64,000 nt of DNA from Noviluteimonas lactosilytica (lineage in GTDB: Bacteria; Pseudomonadota; Gammaproteobacteria; Xanthomonadales; Xanthomonadaceae): contig NZ_JAJGAK010000001.1 of NCBI RefSeq assembly GCF_020866925.1, forward strand, positions 1,284,189-1,348,188, in the 5' to 3' direction. A program made the position numbers and the translations under genes. The notes under the pieces are model-generated. The model had not been told where the DNA came from. It did not search any database and was given only the letters and a program-made list of their open reading frames with translations. Shown here piece by piece: positions 60,062 to 64,000 of this stretch (position 1 is the stretch's first letter; every line of letters starts with the position of its first letter).

Positions 60062-60095
60062 AGGCCGATGCCGCAAGGCGTCGGCCTTCTCTTTT
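60062..60095 (+). terminator. terminator-like hairpin oriented against the trpE transcript
   Basis: AGGCCGATGCC (60062-60072), loop GCAA and GGCGTCGGCCT (60077-60087) form an 11-bp stem with one G-U pair, followed by TCTCTTTT on the plus strand. The orientation would stop plus-strand transcription, though both neighbours (trpE, rpe) are on the minus strand. Confidence 0.5.
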
Positions 60096-60107
60096 CAGAA
60101 GTCGAAA

Positions 60108-60782
60108 TTACCTGCGCACCGCCGCGACGGCGTCTTTCATGCGCTTCACCACGTCGGCGTAATCGGGCTGGCCGAAGATCGCCGAACCCGCGACGAACGT
60201 ATCCGCGCCCGCCGCCGCGATCTCCGCGATGTTGTCGGGCTTCACGCCGCCGTCGATTTCCAGGCGGATCTTGCGACCGCTGTTGTCGATGCGCTCGCGG
60301 ACCACGCGCAGCTTGTCGAGCGCCGAGGCGATGAACGCCTGGCCGCCGAAGCCCGGGTTCACCGACATCAGCAGCACCATGTCGAGTTCTTCCAGCACGT
60401 AGTCGAGCGCTTCGACCGGCGTCGCGGGATTGAGCACGAGGCCCGCCTGGCAACCGTGCGACTTGATCAACTGCACCGTGCGATGCACGTGGCGGCTGGC
60501 CTCCGGGTGGAAGGAGATCATGGTCGCGCCGGCCTTGGCGAAGTCGGGGACGATGCGGTCCACCGGTTCGACCATCAGATGCACGTCGATCGGTGCGGTC
60601 ACGCCGTGATTGCGCAGCGCTTCGCACACGAGCGGGCCGATGGTCAGGTTCGGCACGTAGTGGTTGTCCATCACGTCGAAGTGGACCCAGTCGGCGCCGG
60701 CGCGCAGGACGTTGTCGACCTCCTCGCCGAGCTTCGCGAAATTGGCCGAGAGGATGGAGGGCGCGATGACGGTGCTTTGCAT
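60108..60782 (-). CDS. rpe: ribulose-phosphate 3-epimerase
   Basis: A 224-residue TIM-barrel enzyme interconverting ribulose 5-phosphate and xylulose 5-phosphate. [45 protein letters not shown] and [12 protein letters not shown] are signature segments, and the metal-binding His/Asp residues are present. The length is standard. It lies upstream of trpE on the same strand, an arrangement often seen with trp genes in gammaproteobacteria. Confidence 0.95.
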   Translation of the reverse strand: MQSTVIAPSILSANFAKLGEEVDNVLRAGADWVHFDVMDNHYVPNLTIGPLVCEALRNHGVTAPIDVHLMVEPVDRIVPDFAKAGATMISFHPEASRHVHRTVQLIKSHGCQAGLVLNPATPVEALDYVLEELDMVLLMSVNPGFGGQAFIASALDKLRVVRERIDNSGRKIRLEIDGGVKPDNIAEIAAAGADTFVAGSAIFGQPDYADVVKRMKDAVAAVRR

Positions 60783-60801
60783 GTCGGGGGTCCGGTGTGG
60801 G

Positions 60802-61134
60802 TCAGCGACGCTTGCGCAGCGTCTTGATGCGGTCGTAGGCGGTGTTGATCTCGCGGGCGCGGGTTTCGGCCTGGCGCTGGATCTCGGTGGCCGCGCCCGC
60901 GACGCGATCGGGGTGGTATTGCGCGATCAGGCGGCGATAGGCGAGGTCGACCTCGCTGTCGCTGGCCTCTTCGGTCAGGCCGAGGGCCGCGTAGGGGTCC
61001 TCCTTCGGGCCGCGGAACCAGTCGCGGTCGAGCGCATGGCCGATGAGCAGGCCGATCAGCAGCCCGAGCAGGGGGTTGGAGCGCAGCAAGGCTGCCCCCG
61101 CGAAGGCCCCCAACAATTTTCCGTACCAGCGCAT
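60802..61134 (-). CDS. short membrane-anchored J-domain protein
   Basis: A 110-residue protein. An N-terminal glycine-rich hydrophobic segment ([26 protein letters not shown]) precedes a J domain (residues ~46-108) with the HPD motif at 74-76 (AQYHPDRV). The order resembles DjlA without its TerB domain. It would stimulate a DnaK-type chaperone at the membrane. It starts 19 bp after rpe on the same strand. Confidence 0.88.
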   Translation of the reverse strand: MRWYGKLLGAFAGAALLRSNPLLGLLIGLLIGHALDRDWFRGPKEDPYAALGLTEEASDSEVDLAYRRLIAQYHPDRVAGAATEIQRQAETRAREINTAYDRIKTLRKRR

Positions 61135-61214
61135 GGGTGGGAAGTCTACAGGCGCTGCGCCCGGGGCCGGCGTACACTACGCCGCCCTGCTCGACAGACA
61201 GTGGCCGCGTGGCG

Positions 61215-62129
61215 ATGCAAGAAACGAAGTCCCCCCGCCCCTCCCTCCTCCAGGCCGACCTGCCCGGGTTGCCGCTGCGGCATCGCGGCAAGGTGCGCGA
61301 CGTGTTCGAGCTGCCGGACAACCGGCTGCTGATCGTCGCGACCGATCGTCTCTCCGCGTTCGACGTCGTGCTGCCCGACCCGATCCCGGGCAAGGGCGAG
61401 ATGCTCTGCCAGATCAGCAACTTCTGGTTCGACCGCACCAGCGGCCTGATGCCGAACCACCTGACGGGCGTGGATGTCGCGAGCGTGCTGCCCGCGGGCG
61501 TCGATGCGTCGCTGTATGCGAAGCGCGCGGTGGTGACGAAGAAACTCAAGCCGGTGCCGGTCGAAGCGATCGCGCGCGGCTATCTCATCGGCAGCGGCTG
61601 GAAGGATTACCAGCGCACCGGTCGCGTCAGCGGCATCGCGCTGCCCGACGGCCTGCGCCAGGCCGAACAATTGCCGCAGCCGATCTTCACGCCGTCGACC
61701 AAGGCCGCCGTCGGCGACCACGACGAGAACATCGACTTCGACACGATGGTGCGCGTCGTCGGCGCCGAGCTCGCCGAACAGGTGCGCGACGCGACGCTCC
61801 GCCTGTACGCGTACGCACGCGACCACGCGGCGGCGCGCGGCATCATCCTCGCCGATACCAAGTTCGAATTCGGCACCGACGAAGACGGCCGCCTCTACGT
61901 CATGGACGAGATGCTGACGCCCGACTCCTCGCGTTACTGGCCCGCCGACGAATACCAGGTCGGCATCAGCCCGCCCAGCTACGACAAGCAGTTCGTGCGC
62001 GATTACCTCGAGCAGATCGGCTGGAACAAGACGCCGCCGGGCCCGCGCCTGCCTGGAGACGTCATCGAGCGCACGGGCGCGAAGTACGCCGAAGCGCTGC
62101 AACGCCTCGCCGGCATTTCCGTCGACTGA
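61215..62129 (+). CDS. purC: phosphoribosylaminoimidazole-succinocarboxamide synthase
   Basis: A 304-residue enzyme of purine synthesis that ligates aspartate to [31 protein letters not shown] is the start of the ATP-binding domain (read in parts), with [24 protein letters not shown] and [11 protein letters not shown] as family motifs. The ATG at 61215 (MQETKSP) gives the usual length; a GTG at 61209 is an alternative. It is followed by two overlapping genes in the same direction, though with no metabolic link. Confidence 0.95.
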   Translation: MQETKSPRPSLLQADLPGLPLRHRGKVRDVFELPDNRLLIVATDRLSAFDVVLPDPIPGKGEMLCQISNFWFDRTSGLMPNHLTGVDVASVLPAGVDASLYAKRAVVTKKLKPVPVEAIARGYLIGSGWKDYQRTGRVSGIALPDGLRQAEQLPQPIFTPSTKAAVGDHDENIDFDTMVRVVGAELAEQVRDATLRLYAYARDHAAARGIILADTKFEFGTDEDGRLYVMDEMLTPDSSRYWPADEYQVGISPPSYDKQFVRDYLEQIGWNKTPPGPRLPGDVIERTGAKYAEALQRLAGISVD

Positions 62130-62139
62130 AAGCCACGCC

Positions 62140-62625
62140 ATGCACGCGACCGCCGACATGCGTCCGATCGACCGCTGGTTCGCTAGCTACTCCGGCGATC
62201 ATCGGAACGCGATCAACCAGCGCATCCACGTCGTCGCGGTGCCGGCGATCCTGTGGAGCGTGATCGCGCTGCTGTGGTGCATCCCGGTGCCGCCGGGCGG
62301 CTGGTTCAAGCCGGGGATCTTCGCGGCCCTCGCGATGGTCGCGGCGAGCGCGTACTACGTCCGCGCATCGCGCGTGCTGGGGTTCGGCATGCTCGCGGTG
62401 TTCTTCGCGATGTCGGTGCTCACCTGGTGGCTGCACGCCACGTACGGCACGCGCACGTTGCTCACGCTCGCGATCGCGGTGTTCGTCGTCGCGTGGATCG
62501 CGCAGTTCGTCGGCCACAAGATCGAAGGCCGCAAGCCGAGCTTCCTCACCGATCTCACCTACCTGTTGATCGGTCCCGCCTGGGTGCTGGCCAAGGGCCT
62601 GCGCAAGCTGGGTATCGCGTGGTGA
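62140..62625 (+). CDS. DUF962/Mpo1-like membrane protein
   Basis: A 161-residue protein with four hydrophobic segments. WFASYSGDHRNAINQRIHVVAVPAILW and the terminal QFVGHKIEGRKPSFLTDLTYLLIGPAWVL match the DUF962/Mpo1 family (yeast Mpo1 is a 2-hydroxy fatty acid dioxygenase). The conserved histidines of the family are present (HRN, IHV, GHK), so iron binding is plausible. The start could also be the ATG at 62158. It lies 11 bp after purC, and its stop overlaps the next gene. Confidence 0.87.
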   Translation: MHATADMRPIDRWFASYSGDHRNAINQRIHVVAVPAILWSVIALLWCIPVPPGGWFKPGIFAALAMVAASAYYVRASRVLGFGMLAVFFAMSVLTWWLHATYGTRTLLTLAIAVFVVAWIAQFVGHKIEGRKPSFLTDLTYLLIGPAWVLAKGLRKLGIAW

Positions 62626-63539
62626 ACACCGCCGCGCGCGCGGGCGGCGGCCTGCGCGGGCGCGACCTCGTGCTGGTGCTGATCATCTGCCTGGCGTGGT
62701 CGGGCAACTTCCTGACATCGGCGTACGCGCTGCGCGAGATTCCCCCGCTGCTGTTCACCGCGGTGCGGTTGTCGATCCTCGCGATTGCCTTGTTCGCGTT
62801 CGTGAAGCGCCCGCCGGAAGGCCAATGGCCGCGCCTGGTCGCGGTGGCGTTGTGCAACGGCGTCGCGCACTTCGGATTGAGTTTCTGGGCGCTGCGCCTC
62901 GCGGGCGATCTCGCTTCGCCCGCGATCGTGATGCAGAGCTACGTGCCGATGGCCGCGCTGCTCGCGTGGTGGTGGCTCGGCGAACGGTTCGGCTGGCGCA
63001 CGGGCGTGGCGATCGCGATCAGTTTCGCCGGCGTGCTCGTGCTGGGCTTCGACCCGATCGTGCTCGACTCGCCGATGTCGCTGGTGCTGATGCTGATCTC
63101 GGCGGCGTTCCTCGCGATCGGCACGGTGTTGATGCGACGCCTGAGCGGCGTCGACATGATCAGCCAGCAGGGCTGGACCGCGATCCTGAGCATCGTGCCC
63201 CTGCTTGCGCTGAGTGCGGTGTTCGAACCCGGCGGCCTGCAGGCGCTGCGCGACGCGACGTGGATCGGCTGGGGCGGCGCGGTGTATTCGGCGGTGTTCG
63301 CCTCGATGCTCGGCCACGGGTTGTACTACGTGCTCGTGCAGCGGCATCCGGTCGCGCAGGTCACGCCGTGGCTGCTGCTCGCGCCGATGGGCGCGGTCGT
63401 GCTGGGCATGTTGTATTGGGGCGATCATCCCGGACCGAGGCTGTGGATCGGCGGCGCGATGGTGCTCGGCGGCGTGCTGATCATCGCGATGCGGGCGTTG
63501 CAGAAGCTGCGCGCACTGCCGGTCGCCGAAGACATCTGA
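62622..63539 (+). CDS. EamA/DMT-family transporter
   Basis: A 305-residue transporter with ten helices in two EamA repeats: LVLVLIICLAWSGNFLTSAYALREIPPLLFTAVR begins the first (read in parts) and AAFLAIGTVLMRRLSG the second. DMT proteins export amino acids or metabolites, but no substrate can be named. The start is a GTG overlapping the DUF962 stop (GTGA), so it is translationally coupled. Confidence 0.88.
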   Translation: MNTAARAGGGLRGRDLVLVLIICLAWSGNFLTSAYALREIPPLLFTAVRLSILAIALFAFVKRPPEGQWPRLVAVALCNGVAHFGLSFWALRLAGDLASPAIVMQSYVPMAALLAWWWLGERFGWRTGVAIAISFAGVLVLGFDPIVLDSPMSLVLMLISAAFLAIGTVLMRRLSGVDMISQQGWTAILSIVPLLALSAVFEPGGLQALRDATWIGWGGAVYSAVFASMLGHGLYYVLVQRHPVAQVTPWLLLAPMGAVVLGMLYWGDHPGPRLWIGGAMVLGGVLIIAMRALQKLRALPVAEDI

Positions 63540-63630
63540 CGCTGGTCGGATCGCACGATCGCGCGATGGCGCAACTGTTATCGTCGCGTCCTGGCGGGTC
63601 ATCCCGCCGGTCGTGCGAGGGTGCGTCGCC

Positions 63631-63984
63631 ATGGGCGGGTCGCCTCACATTTCGACGCTGCGAACGCTCGTGGTCGACGACGACCACCTCATGGTCGAAG
63701 TCGTGTCCATCGTGCTGCGCGATCTCGGCGTGCGTGGCGTCGACGTCGCGACCGATGGCGCAACGGCGCTCGGCCGGCTCTCCGCGTCGTCGTTCGACAT
63801 TCTGGTCTGCGATCTCAACATGCCTGGAATGGATGGGCTGCGCCTGCTTGCGCACGTCGCCGCGCTTCCCGCGCATCCGTCCATCATCCTGTTCAGCGGC
63901 GAAGACCCCCGCATCCTCGAGGCGGCGCGGCAGTTCGCGGAAGCCAAGACGCTGACGATCCTCGGCACGTTGTCAAGCCCGTGA
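63631..63984 (+). CDS. response-regulator receiver, apparently frameshifted near its end
   Basis: A 117-residue receiver from the ATG at 63631 (a GTG at 63613 is possible). The acidic pair DDDH and phospho-acceptor Asp in ILVCDLNMPGMDGLR are intact. The frame ends abruptly as LGTLSSP and TGA at the place where receivers carry a conserved Lys-Pro. A one-base shift near 63974 (a TCGAAG turned to TCAAG) would restore KPVTHEGI and continue past the window end. It is therefore probably a longer response regulator, broken or with a sequencing gap. The output domain is unseen. Confidence 0.65.
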   Translation: MGGSPHISTLRTLVVDDDHLMVEVVSIVLRDLGVRGVDVATDGATALGRLSASSFDILVCDLNMPGMDGLRLLAHVAALPAHPSIILFSGEDPRILEAARQFAEAKTLTILGTLSSP

Positions 63985-64000
63985 CGCACGAAGGGATCTT

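Noticed and set aside
59988-60107. trp attenuator/leader peptide upstream of trpE.
   Set aside because: The only short minus-strand frame there (MAFDSPDLA) has no tryptophan codons, and the hairpin's T-run is on the opposite strand.
1-64000. CRISPR arrays, tRNA/rRNA genes, insertion sequences and prophage.
   Set aside because: No spaced direct repeats, no cloverleaf or rRNA sequence, and no transposase or integrase frame was recognised by eye; a covariance or HMM scan was not possible.

Overview
The window is a very GC-rich, densely coded stretch of a gammaproteobacterial chromosome. Protein character, gene order and TAGGCT-like -10 hexamers point to a Xanthomonadaceae/Lysobacteraceae organism (Lysobacter-like). 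This is inferred from sequence style, not from a search. I found no rRNA, tRNA, CRISPR array, insertion sequence or phage gene. No gene-free stretch exceeds about 230 bp.

Layout. (1) 1-7365: an acetyltransferase and a nitrilase-family amidohydrolase; a ROK sugar kinase whose motifs are in circularly permuted order; an SDR oxidoreductase; then two paralogous exported proteins of unknown function flanking a secreted metzincin-type metalloprotease, followed by an apolipoprotein N-acyltransferase-like gene and a small MerR regulator. (2) 7420-11258: a 982-residue autotransporter divergent from an FNR-type regulator. (3) 11304-20146: a complete cbb3 oxidase locus, ccoNOQP, a small unknown membrane protein, ccoGHIS and a TauE/SafE-like transporter, nearly all overlapping. 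(4) 20371-33191: nirK (with a fused cytochrome c domain), nirV and a SCO protein; a divergent porin; a quinol NO reductase, NnrS, SirB-like and cysteine-synthase-like operon; a second FNR; hemN; a tiny HMA-like protein with a cysteine tail; and an outer-membrane barrel. (5) 33317-38265: a five-gene envelope/transport operon. (6) 38437-48956: a FixL/FixJ-like pair with an extra receiver, a large Orn/Lys/Arg-type decarboxylase, an AspT-type antiporter, a porin, and DUF3300 and DUF2950 proteins. (7) 48953-57047: an MscS channel, a retropepsin-like protein, and a stressosome operon (rsbR, rsbS, rsbT, an RsbX/SpoIIE-like protein) running into two sensor kinases. (8) 57174-64000: an acetyltransferase, an alternative oxidase, trpE, rpe, a short J-domain protein, purC, a DUF962/Mpo1 protein, an EamA transporter and a receiver gene that looks frameshifted at the window's end.

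The genes of regions 3 and 4 and the alternative oxidase fit a low-oxygen and nitric-oxide programme. Seven FNR-type palindromes (TTGAT-N4-ATCAA or near matches) sit 55-95 bp upstream of ccoN, nirK, the porin, the NO reductase, hemN, the cysteine-tail protein and the alternative oxidase. Two FNR paralogues with all four iron-sulfur cysteines lie in the same window. The chemistry encoded here is nitrite to NO (NirK) to N2O (qNor), with cbb3 and alternative oxidases as oxygen-using branches. No nitrate or nitrous oxide reductase is in the window.
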